This document shows positions 23,759 through 34,867 of a DNA stretch of 64,000 nt, piece after piece. The stretch spans positions 1,736,001 through 1,800,000 of the forward strand of contig JAGVRJ010000001.1 of assembly GCA_019059635.1 (NCBI GenBank). Direction: 5' to 3'. A model generated the notes under the pieces. That model was not told the origin of the DNA. It worked only from the letters and a program-made list of their open reading frames with translations, and did no database searches. Position numbers and translations under genes: made by a program. The DNA comes from Proales similis. Taxonomy: Eukaryota > Rotifera > Eurotatoria > Ploima > Proalidae. The first letter of the stretch is position 1, and each line of letters starts with the position of its first letter.

Positions 23759-25762
23759 TCAATAATTTCGAGATATGCTTGAAACAGCCGCATGCTGCCG
23801 GGCTTTGAAAACTTGATCGGCAACGTTTTCTTTTGTTGTTTCTACACTCATCGCCGACTCGGTGTTTACGATGTTCTCGAACGCCTGCTCAATAAACTGC
23901 TTTGATCTTAGCGCCTGAATGTAAACGAGACCAAGCTCGTGCTCGCTCTGTGGCAGACCGATTGAATACGAGCGAGACGCTCGAGCGATTATACAATTCA
24001 ACATGTAGATGTGAGTTGCCATGTCGGCCAAGTTCTTCATGCTTCCCTGATACTCAAGTGTGTCATTGCCGTACTTGATTAAAGTCGCTTTGACGCCTAG
24101 AATCAGACGCAAGGAAGCCTGTTCAAGTATTGAGACCACATTGGACAGCGAGGGATGCACGTGCTCCCACAAGAAAAAGTAGTCGGGCAGTTTCTTTTTG
24201 GCCGCCTTGTCCAATCGTCGGCCCATCAAGATCTGCTTGAACAGAAACGATGGATACATGAGCGGATTTCTATGCTTTCGAACCAAATCAGCAAACTCGT
24301 GACCAGCTGCTGTCAGTCCGTTTATAGCGACGAAAAGCCTCAAAAAGTCATTGGTGTTTAGAATACTCTCCAAATGACCAGCGTACTCTTCATAAGTTGC
24401 TTGAAGCTCGTCCGAACTGCGCAGTGTGGCAGTTGCCATCAGTTTCTTGCAGCTGTTTAAGCTCTCTCTTAACGCTTCAGTGCAGTAGATTTTGGTAAGT
24501 GCTGCTTCGTCTGCCAATTCGGGCCTTATGTAACTGTCCATGGCACCTGCTGTGAAATACGTCATGCTCTCTATTGAGTAGATGTTCGCTTCAATGTGCG
24601 CTATTCTCTCTTTGATGAGAGGGTAATCACTCAGGTATCGATCAAACCGACGGGAGTAGATGCAAAAATCGACGGTTTTTTTAAAAAAGTTTTTCAACAT
24701 TCCTAAGCACACAGCGCCAATTGCATATCTGGAGTTTTCCAGCAAAGAATTCGCCATCTCAAAGCCTGCTCCGATTGCACCCAGCAGTCGGTTCGCTTCT
24801 ACTCTGACATTGTCCAGATCAAGTTCGTACAATGCAAGTCCTGAGTTATTTGAAAATACTTGTCGCAGTGAAACTCCCGGCTGAGTGGAATCGATTAGGT
24901 AAGTATTCAAATAAGTCTCTCCGATTTGTTCGTTTAAGTTTTGATTCCTTGCAAATACAATCAATAGAACTTCATTCGAGTTATCTCCGCTCGAAATCAA
25001 CGAAACAGGTGACTTCTTTCCGTTCAGTGTATATGCACCGTCTGAGGGTGTGGAAACCAAAGAGAAATTTAAAGAGTCACATCCGTTGTCGCCCTCGCTA
25101 TAGCAAAAGCCGATTCGCAACTCTCCTCGCGCTAATCTGCTCAAGTAGCGCTCTTTTTGCTCCGTTGAGCCGTGAAGTACAATCAGTCTGGTGGCCAATT
25201 CATAGCCATAAATGAGATTTATTCCCAAACTTGGGTAAACACTCGCCTCTTCAACGAGTCGACTGCAGCTGGTTGAATCCAAGTCTAGTCCGTTGTATTC
25301 TTTCGGAACGTATTGAGAAAACAGTTTCATTTGATTAAACTTTTCCAACGCCTCGGATCCAAACCGACCACTTTGGTCAATAATCTGACTGAACTTGGAG
25401 TTTTGTAAAAAAGCACCTAGAGGTACAACCAGGTCATTTTCAAGTTTTTCGAGCTCCTGATTGCTTTCAAATTCAGGATAGCTCAAGTACTCGATTGGGT
25501 AGCGGCCAGAAAATAGTTCCTTGACGAACGGCTTGTTCTTTAGAGGACGTTTGAGTTGACGCTTAAGTTCGCTTTGAACGCTCTTCTCATCGTCGAACGG
25601 GCTCACGTCACTGCTGCTTTCAACTCTGGCTGAATGACTAAGTGAGCGCCAGAAATTTGTCTGCCTTCTTTCGCTAGATGATTAGTTTTCATTTCAAGAC
25701 ACTCGAGATTTGAGGCTTACTCACAGTTTACGTGCGACACGACCACAACTGCTCAATTGCAT
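23759..25762 (-). CDS. ACAD9-like: Acyl-CoA dehydrogenase, ACAD9/VLCAD-like
   Basis: A small exon 1 (from 25762) encodes MQLSSCGRVARKL; it splices to ERRQTNFWRSLSHSARVESSS, an Arg/Ser-rich stretch with no acidic residue near the start, consistent with a mitochondrial presequence. The large exon 2 (to 23759) has KNKPFVKELFSGRYP, typical of ACAD9/VLCAD. It also has the FAD/substrate fold elements LFSQYVPKEYNGLDL, LIVLHGSTEQKERYLSRLARGELRIGFCYSE and GAIGAGFEMANSLLENSRYAIGAVCLGM, plus the extra C-terminal domain of about 170 residues found in this subgroup. It should act in mitochondrial fatty-acid oxidation or, as ACAD9 does in vertebrates, in complex I assembly. ACAD9 versus VLCAD needs a tree. 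About 645 residues. Confidence 0.87.
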
Positions 25763-26097
25763 TCCTAAATCCCAAACGCTTATTTTCTACCAATCGACGA
25801 GGATTCTCAAGACGAGACGAGCTTGCTAAATTATGCACCAAGCAAATACTGGCCTCCACCTCCTTTCCACTAAGTCGACAGATTTAACTTACATCTTCGC
25901 CCTTCAACATCGCCCCTCTTGATTTAATCGTTCCAACAAAATCGTCTCATTAAATTTAATTTGAAATTAATGTTGAACGTGAGATATCTGTTTGCTTTGC
26001 GCACGTAAAACACTATTTTAGGCAATTACACATCCTAAAAATGGCCACTTGACAGGAATTTTTTTCTAAACCAAGAAAATCGTTTTTTTTTTTGAAA
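25763..26097. other. Divergent intergenic region (ACAD9-like / LRR gene)
   Basis: AT-rich; no coding signal; presumably contains both promoters. Confidence 0.4.
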
Positions 26098-28278
26098 ATG
26101 GATCGATTGAAGAGGTTGTCCATAATTCTGCAATTAATAATGGCCGCTACTGGAAGTGAGCTGTTCTGGTCAAAGTACAAACATCTCTCGCAAGTTACAT
26201 TACGAAACATAAACTACACTCTTCAAGGAATTAATGCTCTATCCGGAAAAACAAATATCATATCGATCGGAGATTCTTCACTAACTTGGGATGCGGCAGT
26301 TTGCTCATTAACAAGTCTCTCAAACCTGCGCTTGGATCAAAATCTAATTGAGAACGTTAGTTGTCCCAAAGATAAGAATTATGCATTGAGATTTCTATCT
26401 CTAAACAGCAACAGGATACGACAACTCCGAGGTATACGGGTTTTTAAGAATCTTCACATATTGTCACTTACAAACAACAGAATAAGCAACATCGATGCTC
26501 TAGATGGGCTGCAGATGCTCATAGAACTGCATCTTGCTCAGAATCAGATTCAAAAGATTCTCCGATTTCCATATTTGCCCAGATTAGAATATCTTGATCT
26601 AGGTAAAAACGGATTAAAGTTCATAGCAGATCTCAGTCAACTTGAATCGTTGAAAACCATTCGCCTTAACGAAAACAGACTAAAAATAATAAGAGGCGTT
26701 GAACATTTGAAAAATAGCGTGTCAATTGAGCTAAAAAGCAATAATTTTATCTCAATCAAGTCGGTTTGTTTTAACTCAACATCTACCTTGCTACTTGATA
26801 AAAATTTGATTCGTGACTGGAGCTGCATTCAAAGTGCCACTCACATCGAATACTTATCTGCAGCAAACTCTAAATTGGTAGCTGTGCCCGAGCTGGCAAA
26901 TTCTGCTGTCAAAGTTCTAATACTGAATGGTAATCTTATAAAAAAACTAGACTGGCTCACTGGACTAGACTTCTTGATTAATTTGAGCCTTCACAATAAT
27001 CAGATCGAAGATGTTCACACACTGACTCAATTTAAAACGCTTGAAATTCTTGATCTCCAGAACAATTTTATCAAACAGATGCCTGACTTTGAAAATCTAA
27101 CGAGGCTGGAAAAACTTAACTTGAACCACAATCGAATTAAATCAATCGAGGGAGAGCTCCGTTTGCTCAGCTTGGAGATTCTTGAATTGGCACACAATAA
27201 ACTCGAAACACTACCTGATCTGTCTAACCTTGTAAAGTTGAAGAGACTATTACTACAACACAATTTCATCAAAGTGTTGAGTATCAGAGGTCCTTTGAAT
27301 CGCCTCGAGACCGTCGAACTTCAACACAATCAGCTTGAAAGACTTTGGCAAACCGAGAAAATGGAAAGACTTGAAAATGTTCGTCTAGACAACAACAACT
27401 TGCAAGCACTGGGTGAACTGGCCTCATACAAAAGGCTCAAGTACCTATTTCTGGAACACAATCGAATAAACGACACTAAATCATTGCAAAGCCAGTCATT
27501 CGTCAATCTTTACTTGTCCAACAATCAACTTACTTCGGCTGATGCATTTTGCGACTTGAGAGACCTGCGTCTTTTAAGACTTGACCGAAATCAGATCAAC
27601 AACATAAAATGCAATTTTAAGTCGCAAAGCATCAACATTTTGGATCTATCACACAACAATCTGTCGGAGATAAATTTTAGCGTCAACAGGCTTATTATTT
27701 TAAACATTGAAACAAATCGATTTCAATCACTCGATTCGCTGAGTCGAGCAAGTAATTTCCTTAAGAAGCTTTATGTGTCGAACAATCTAGTCGAAGACCT
27801 GTCCGCTCTGAAGAACTTGCGCAGTCTGCAGCAGTTGGAGGCCAGTCAAAATCGGATAGCCTCTATTATCTCTTTGCAAAATTTAACTGCCTTAAGCGTC
27901 CTTCGACTGAAAGGAAATGAAATAAGAGATTTCAAGCCAATTGAGTCTCTTCATCAACTTGTCGAGCTGGTCATAAGCGAGAACCATGGCGTGGCTCTAG
28001 TCAATCTAACCTCGCACAAATCTCTTCGAATCATTGAGCTGGATTTGAAAAATGAGCAACTTAGGACGTCTCTTCTTGAACGGTTTGTGCCTATGAGAGA
28101 CCGGTTTGTGCGGCAATCCAACTCGGTTGCTTTCTATCAGCAAATATACTTGACATCGTCTGACTATTTCGATTGTTTCTTTTACATTCACCTTTTAAAA
28201 AACGGACTTAATCTGAACTTGTATTCAAGCAAGCTTATCGACAATTTTGTTAATCAGTGCGTTCATGTTGTTTTCTGA
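26098..28278 (+). CDS. Intronless secreted leucine-rich repeat protein
   Basis: A single exon of 726 residues. I start at the ATG at 26098 (MDRLKRLSIILQLIMAATGS), a plausible signal peptide or signal anchor. The rest is about 25 leucine-rich repeats of the 21-23-residue SDS22/internalin-like class. The consensus is LxxLxxLxLxxNxIxxIxxL (for example LEILDLQNNFIKQMPDFENL and LKRLLLQHNFIKVL). Cys pairs occur near the N-terminus, and the C-terminus is Phe/Tyr-rich without a clear membrane anchor (ends CVHVVF). No other domain is visible. Most neighbours have several introns, so the intronless state over 2.2 kb is notable. Function not assigned; adhesion or recognition is a guess from the fold. 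Confidence 0.85.
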   Translation: MDRLKRLSIILQLIMAATGSELFWSKYKHLSQVTLRNINYTLQGINALSGKTNIISIGDSSLTWDAAVCSLTSLSNLRLDQNLIENVSCPKDKNYALRFLSLNSNRIRQLRGIRVFKNLHILSLTNNRISNIDALDGLQMLIELHLAQNQIQKILRFPYLPRLEYLDLGKNGLKFIADLSQLESLKTIRLNENRLKIIRGVEHLKNSVSIELKSNNFISIKSVCFNSTSTLLLDKNLIRDWSCIQSATHIEYLSAANSKLVAVPELANSAVKVLILNGNLIKKLDWLTGLDFLINLSLHNNQIEDVHTLTQFKTLEILDLQNNFIKQMPDFENLTRLEKLNLNHNRIKSIEGELRLLSLEILELAHNKLETLPDLSNLVKLKRLLLQHNFIKVLSIRGPLNRLETVELQHNQLERLWQTEKMERLENVRLDNNNLQALGELASYKRLKYLFLEHNRINDTKSLQSQSFVNLYLSNNQLTSADAFCDLRDLRLLRLDRNQINNIKCNFKSQSINILDLSHNNLSEINFSVNRLIILNIETNRFQSLDSLSRASNFLKKLYVSNNLVEDLSALKNLRSLQQLEASQNRIASIISLQNLTALSVLRLKGNEIRDFKPIESLHQLVELVISENHGVALVNLTSHKSLRIIELDLKNEQLRTSLLERFVPMRDRFVRQSNSVAFYQQIYLTSSDYFDCFFYIHLLKNGLNLNLYSSKLIDNFVNQCVHVVF

Positions 28279-28466
28279 TTTTAAACCCCAAATGTTTTTT
28301 AGTGATTTATTTACACTTGAAATTTATTTTTTTACTCAGAAAGGCCTAGTACTGGTTGCTTGTTGATCTTTGGGTGTTTTTTTTACAATTTATTTGGCAT
28401 GTTCGGGGTTCGTTTTTCAAAGAATTGTGGCAGACAAAATAATCTTTCCCGGGCAATCAACTGGCA

Positions 28467-31318
28467 TTAAAAGTTGGATGATTTGAACGAGGCCCCCCAC
28501 ATTTCTGAATCGAATAAATCATTCTCGTCCTCTTCATCTTCATCGTCGTCGTCTTCTTGGAAAAACTTGCTGCGCTGTTCCAGAATCAAGCTCAGATCAC
28601 GTAGTAGATTCGAGTCACTCTTTAAATTGTCCAATGTTTTGCGCGTTTCTTCAGGACTCACTTTGCGCAATGAGTCACCACCGTTCGTTCTTATTTCGCG
28701 CATGAGCTTCTCCCAGCTGCTTTCTACCTTTATCGGTTCTTTTGCAGGTGGTCTACTCTTATTCTGGAACTTGAAATTGCGTATTTCGCTCAAGTCAAAC
28801 TCAATCAAACAACTTGAACGACTAGTATCTTCTTCGAGCTTTTTTGCTGCTATTGGCTTAGGCTCAGATTGCTTAAGATCAAACAGTGACAGGTTTAGCG
28901 GAGGTGGAGGAGGCGGTGGTGGCAGTGCAGACGGGCTAGTTCTTGGAAGAGATGGATTAGCATTACAAAGATCTGTCCAAAAATCCACCGGAAGCGGCGG
29001 AGGCGGAGGAGGTGTTGATGGCGTAGGTGGGCTGGCAGATAGTTGGACAGATTCGTTAATATTGCGTTGATTGGCGTTGGCTTTTTCAATTTTTACAAAT
29101 TCCTTCGTCTCGGAGTTGATCGAGCTGTTACGCTCTATATTCAGGCTTTCTTTTTTTTCAGACAGAGTTCGCAAATTATTGCGTGCATCCTTGGCCAACT
29201 TGATTCCATTTGACTTTTCTTTGTTTGCTTGCTTCTATTAAGTTTATTAAATGAGCTTTGGATAAACCGAATGCGGTTCGGCATTCACTTACCGATCTGT
29301 ACTCTCTAATTCTTTGGAGAGCTCTTCTTCGATTATCTGCGAACGAATTATTGCTCTCTCGCCGGATACCATCAGTTTCGTCTTCTACTTTCGGCTTAAA
29401 AGTAAAACCATTTAATGAAACAAAATGCACAAGCCAAATGAAATAGTACAAACCATGACTATCTCGTCTCCTTGGTTTTGCTCTTTATCTTTCTCCTCTT
29501 TCAAATCCATGAGCTTATTCTTAACAATGAACGAAAAATAAGGCACAAGAATGAGGCGGACAAGCATCATGGTGTACTACCAGCTGAAGTCTAAGCGATG
29601 ACTTTTTGGAGCCCAATCGAAGCATATGCTGTTTAAGTATCTTTAGTTCCTTAGAACCGGAAGATGAATGTAAAGATTGAACAAGACATTCTGGGTCCTC
29701 TTGGGCATCGAAAAATTGGCAATCGTCGTCGTCGCTTGAGTCTAAATCACTGTCAATGATCTCCACACTTGACACATCATCATCGTCTCCGTTTTCTCTC
29801 AGCTCCATCTCAGATATGCCGGCTTCTAGAAACTTTTCTGTATAATAAGGCTTGAGCTCAGGCAAGACAAATTCACTCAAAAATTCTTTGACTCTTCTTG
29901 TTGTCTCAATCGAGTGAGCTTGATGCTTAAGGGAGATAATTTTCAGCTTAAGAAGGCTTTCTTCTTCCTGTATGCATTTCATTCTAGCGGTGAGCAGTTT
30001 GATCTGAAGCTCATTACTGCTGTTACTGCCTCCCTCCGAGAACTGCTTCTCTCTTTCTACAAGCGATGCTTCTAGCTTTGCCTTTTGAAGCCTCTTCTCC
30101 ATTAAGCGCTCGTTCCAGTCGCGTACTCTTGCCTGCAACAGGCAGTCGAATACGCGAATGGACAATTCGAATTTGGGAATTATTAGCTTGTTGCGCTCTG
30201 CTTCCAGTTTTCTCAGAAGACGAGTATAAAGCTCAATGAGTGATTGATTGTAATCAATATAAAGCGAATCAGTTTCGTCCGTGTATGTCCGTATTTCACA
30301 CTTGAGTTTGAATAAATTCTTAAGCAGTTCGTCCAAACTGTTGCCAGTTAACTTATCTTCAACATATTTCGATGTTTTTTTCAAATTTTCTATTTTCAAT
30401 TCATACTTTACATATTTCTGCTTTGCCAGCAGACGAGAATCGTCCAGCGGCTTACTCTGATTAGTGAAGTATTCGTTGTAGAGCTTAACCAATGTGTCGA
30501 TGTCCGCATCGTGCTGTGAATAAAAGTCGAGAAGACGCTTTAAATTGAATGGAAACTGTTGACGTCGTTCAAGTTCCTCTTGGTCTCTTAGATTCTGTGA
30601 TATGAGTAGAAGCGAGCCATTCAGGGCCTTTTTAGGCCCCGTTTTGCGTTCGTTTATTCCGTAATGTATGAAACTGTTGTTGGGCGCGAATAGACTGCCC
30701 TTGAGCTTTTCTATTTCTTCGCGCAAACGCTTCAGGTTCAAGTCCGAGTACATTTCAAAGTACTGCTCTGAGTTAATTCCGTTGTAAATAATGTCAATAA
30801 ATAGACCGGCGCCCAATCGAAACAGGGCTTCGTGTAAATATTTTTGAATGGCATCGCATAGCTTGTTTTCATGCAGATTGCCTTCTTTTTTTACAAGCTC
30901 GCTTAGATTCGACCTGAAGTAAGTGTATATGAAGCCGTTTATAGGCCTGAGCTCGTTCGGATAGAATTCGTCCAACCTCGGCTCTATATGAGCCAGCTGG
31001 CTGTGAATCTGATGGAACTGTTCGACTGAGAATATTGCGTACCAATGCTTCGTTCTTTCGTCGTCGCTCGCTAATCGACTGTGCTCTCGGCTAACCGCAA
31101 TAATCTTGATTTTTAAACAGAAAAATGTTGCAATCGACTTGTTGTGTGCTAGGTTAGGCGCAAATACAAACCTTGTCATGCTCGGCACTTATTGATACAA
31201 GGTTGACCAAATGCTCGCTTGTGTCTATCGAGACCGAACTCAGCGATTTAACAGCGATCCAGTCGTTGCCTGTAATTGCCGATTCGTTTTGCGACGGGTT
31301 CGTTGCTTCCACGCTCAT
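28467..31318 (-). CDS. JMY/WHAMM-like: JMY/WHAMM-type actin nucleation promoter
   Basis: The start at 31318 gives MSVEATNPSQNESAIT...DWIAVKSLSSVSI, then a large exon (about 31109-29585) with a globular N-terminal region followed by a long coiled coil (EAERNKLIIPKFELSIRVFD, RDWNERLMEKRLQKAKLEASLVEREKQF). Short exons add MDLKEEKDKEQNQGDEIV and NNSFADNRRRALQRIREYRS. The last exon (to 28467) has polyproline runs, a WH2-like segment (WEKLMREIRTNGGDSLRKV), a central/amphipathic helix and an acidic tail with a terminal Trp (DDEDEEDENDLF...EMWG). This proline-WH2-central-acidic order binds actin and Arp2/3. It is one of the WASP-family proteins JMY or WHAMM; I cannot decide which. It should act in the cytoplasm or on membranes. 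Confidence 0.85.
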
Positions 31319-32323
31319 GCTTTTTAGTTAACTATTCGAAAGAGCGCATATCTAACAAATGAATAGTTTTTTAGAGAAAAAAAAAAGAATCAAACCAATG
31401 CGAAATAAGATAGGACTCTTAACTCAGCACGTTCTCTTTCACTCACTCGCTCTCGTTTTCCCCTCATCATCTTCAACAACAACAACAACGACGCAGATTC
31501 GACGGCGACTTCACATTCCTACAAATTTCGTTCATTCATAATTTTTTTTCTTTTTTCGGCTACGAAATTACGGCCTAACGAACGAGGCAAAAGCATAAAA
31601 TTATGATGCGCCGAATAAGCAGCTACGTTTTCTGAATGAAAAAAACGTCTTTCTAGTTTTTCTCGCTGGATCTCCGACTCAAATGGCACGGCTGACGCAG
31701 CTGACTATACTGGTTTAGACGAGCCAATGCAGAAATCGATTATGAGCGACTCCCGACGTCGATTACATAACCCGCCACACGCACTTTATCCCACTTTGCT
31801 CTTGTTGCCGTCTTCAATTATATATTCTCGAATTTTAATAATTAATGCTTTTATTTTTGGCGATTTTATTTGCATTTTCGGTCAAACAAATAAAAGCTCG
31901 GGCACGTTCGTCAGTATTGAATTAAAAAGCACTTTTGTTTTTTTTTCTCTTTTTTACAAATTCTGGCCACCTTGAGAACAATTATGTAAATGAAATTTGC
32001 ACTTGCCCTGCTAAATCTCAAGTGAGTTTACCTAAGAGATGACTGCGACGATCAAAAGGCGATTGTAACCTTAGGGAAGAGGGGGAGGGTCGGGCGTGAG
32101 GTGAGATCAAGTTTGCTTCGTGTTGCTCTAACTTGAACTTTGCCCAGCTATTGTTAGGACGCTTTCAATCTTGTGATTCTTACAGCCATGCAAGTTTATT
32201 CTGGTTGGACGAAATAGGCTCAGGTGAGCAGCCTTAAATGCATGCGATCTAAAAATGGCTCATTTTGACAAACATAATTAGAAACTATATCGAATCGGCT
32301 TAATTGACAATAGACCAGCAAAA
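31319..32323. other. Divergent intergenic region (JMY-like / ILVBL)
   Basis: No coding exon recognised; the short open frames in it are AT-rich and not protein-like. It probably contains both promoters. Confidence 0.4.
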
Positions 32324-34664
32324 ATGCTTTTCTGGTTCTCCCTGTTTATCTTGGTCATTTTTATTGGATTGGTAGCCTACCGATTCGGTGTTATCAATCG
32401 AATACTCTATCGGGTAAATATCAGAAAATATTGCTATCGTTTCATCAAAATCAAAAGAAATTGATTAAAATTAAAGGTCGATGCAGAAAGCTCAAAGCAC
32501 GGAGGAGAGCTAGTGGCTCAGACTCTAAAGGCACATGGAGTTAAATTTGTTTTCACTCTTTCAGGAGGCCACATCTCGCCAATCTTGTGTGCATCGGAAA
32601 AACTCGGAATCCGCATCGTTGATGTGCGCCATGAAGTGAACGCAGTTTTTGCTGCCGACGCGGTCGCCCGTCTCAGCGGCACAGTGGGAGTGGCTGCTGT
32701 TACTGCTGGTCCTGGCCTCACCAACACTATTACAGCAATTAAAAATGCCCAAATGGCCGAAAGCCCTGTCCTTCTCTTAGGTAAGACTCTTTTAATCTGG
32801 ACGATTAACCTTGAAATATTGAAATTCACCACCGATTCAGGCGGAGCTGCGGCCAATCTTCTTAAAGGAAGAGGAGCTCTTCAAGATATCGATCAAATGT
32901 CTTTGTTCAAGTCACTATGCAAATACACGGCCACAATTCGATTTGTTCGTGACATACCAACCGTTTTACGCAAGGCTATTCAGATCGCTCAGTCAGGCAC
33001 TCCCGGTCCTGTGTTTGTCGAGTTTCCGATCGACACTCTTTATCCATATAACCTCGTCCAGCGGGAACTCGGTGCAAAAAATGAAAAGGCTCGCAACTTG
33101 AGTCAAACAATAATCAATGCCTATCTGAACAATTACTTACAGTCTTTGTTTGCCGGAGCATTCGATAAGCATGATTACTCACCAATTCAGCCAGACATTC
33201 CGTTGCCTACTGCTCAAAAAGGTAAGTGCTTAAAATTTGAAAATCGATTGGCTAGGCTTTTAGCAATTGCCAATTCTAGTGCAAGAGGTTGCTGAAATTT
33301 TGAGCAAAGCCAAAAAGCCCGTGATCCTTGTAGGTAGTCAGGCAACGCTACCCCCCGTATCAGCCGATAAACTGAGAGAATCATTGGAGGTGAGTGCTAC
33401 CAGTTTGGAAGTTGTTTGAAGGTCACAGCTGAACGAAATCTGCTCCAGAAACTGCATGTTCCCTGTTTCCTGGGTGGAATGGCGCGAGGGCTTCTTGGAA
33501 AGCAGAGCTCCATTCAGTTTAAACACTGTCGTAAGGATGCCCTCAAAGACGCCGACGTGGTCATATTAGCCGGAACAGTCTGCGACTTCAGACTTGGCTA
33601 TGGAAAAGTACTCTCTAGAAAGTCGAAAATTATTTCAATCAACCGAAATCATTCTCAGCTAACCAAAGTAACCTTAAAAAGCTTATACCTTAATATTGGG
33701 ATTGAATCAGAGCGACTTATGACTTAATCTAGAATTCGGATATTTACTGGAAGCCGACTGTGGCCGCTCAAGCTGATCCGGCATCATTCATTGTCCAGCT
33801 GGCCGATTCTTTATCTGGATTCAGGGGCAATGAAGATTGGATTAGCACTTTGAGAGTGAAGGACGACGCCAAAGAAGAGAAAAATAGGCAAGTGCATTTT
33901 AAAATTGAGTAAAAAATAGAGAATTTATTTCACCAATCTCAACTAATATAGAGCCAAGGCATTAGAGGCCACTGAAGTGCACCTGAATCCGCTGAAAATC
34001 TTACAGACCCTCGAACGAGTCTTGCCTGACAATTCGATTCTTGTCGCAGATGGCGGAGACTTTGTAGCCACTGCGGCCTATATTCTTAGACCAAGGGCTC
34101 CTGGTTCGTGGCTAGATCCTGGTGCCTTCGGCACTCTCGGTGTCGGTGGTGGATTTGCTCTAGGAGCTAAATTGGTTAGACCCGAGTCTGAAGTTTGGAT
34201 CATTTACGGTGATGGTTCATGTGGGTACAGCATCGCCGAAATAGATACTTTCACTCGGCATAAGGTCGTTGTCTTACCTCTCGTACAAAGCGAAAATTAA
34301 TATCATCTTATACAATTATAGGCGCCGGTAATCAGCTTGGTCGGAAACGACGCGGCTTGGACTCAGATCGCACGTGATCAAATCGTGTTTTTTGGAAGCA
34401 CTGTTGCCTGCGAACTGGCTGTAATTCATTTCTAACTCATATTCCACTGGCCAAATTCATAATAAAGATTGCATTTAGTTTACCGACTACGACGTTGTAG
34501 CCAAAGGATACGGAGGTGAAGGAATTAAGCTTGGCCGAGAAGACAATGACCGAATTGAACAAGTGCTTAATCGGGCTCGTGCAGAGCATTCTAATGGAAA
34601 GTCAGTATTGATCAATGCTTTAATCGGCAAGACGAACTTTCGCGAAGGAAGCATTAGCGTATAG
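32324..34664 (+). CDS. ILVBL: ILVBL / HACL2, thiamine-diphosphate 2-hydroxyacyl-CoA lyase
   Basis: The N-terminal exon encodes [20 protein letters not shown], a single membrane anchor as in vertebrate ILVBL. The ThDP fold follows: [18 protein letters not shown], the catalytic-Glu motif [12 protein letters not shown], and [17 protein letters not shown]. The central domain has [14 protein letters not shown] and [20 protein letters not shown]. The C-terminal ThDP/Mg domain has [31 protein letters not shown] and [15 protein letters not shown], then [17 protein letters not shown] in the next exon. It ends [12 protein letters not shown]. Human ILVBL is an ER enzyme that cleaves 2-hydroxyacyl-CoAs in alpha-oxidation and phytosphingosine breakdown. 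About nine exons with short introns. It converges on the USP22-like gene with a gap of about 200 bp. Confidence 0.93.
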
Positions 34665-34867
34665 GTTAGCCACACTGGAAAGTATTATTTCCTATGATTA
34701 TTCTTGTCAGCCGATTAGGCTTTGATTGATTTCTTTTCCAATGTTGCAAAAATAAAAACAAACAAAACCGATCAAGTTACTTTTGTCAAACAACTCGTTG
34801 TCATTCGAATGTTTTATTTTTAATTTCGAGATTTACTTTCGAGTTGTTACGGGTCTCAATTTATCGC

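Noticed and set aside
26013-26210. Minus-strand frame over the LRR start
   Set aside because: Shadow of the LRR gene; no supporting motif.
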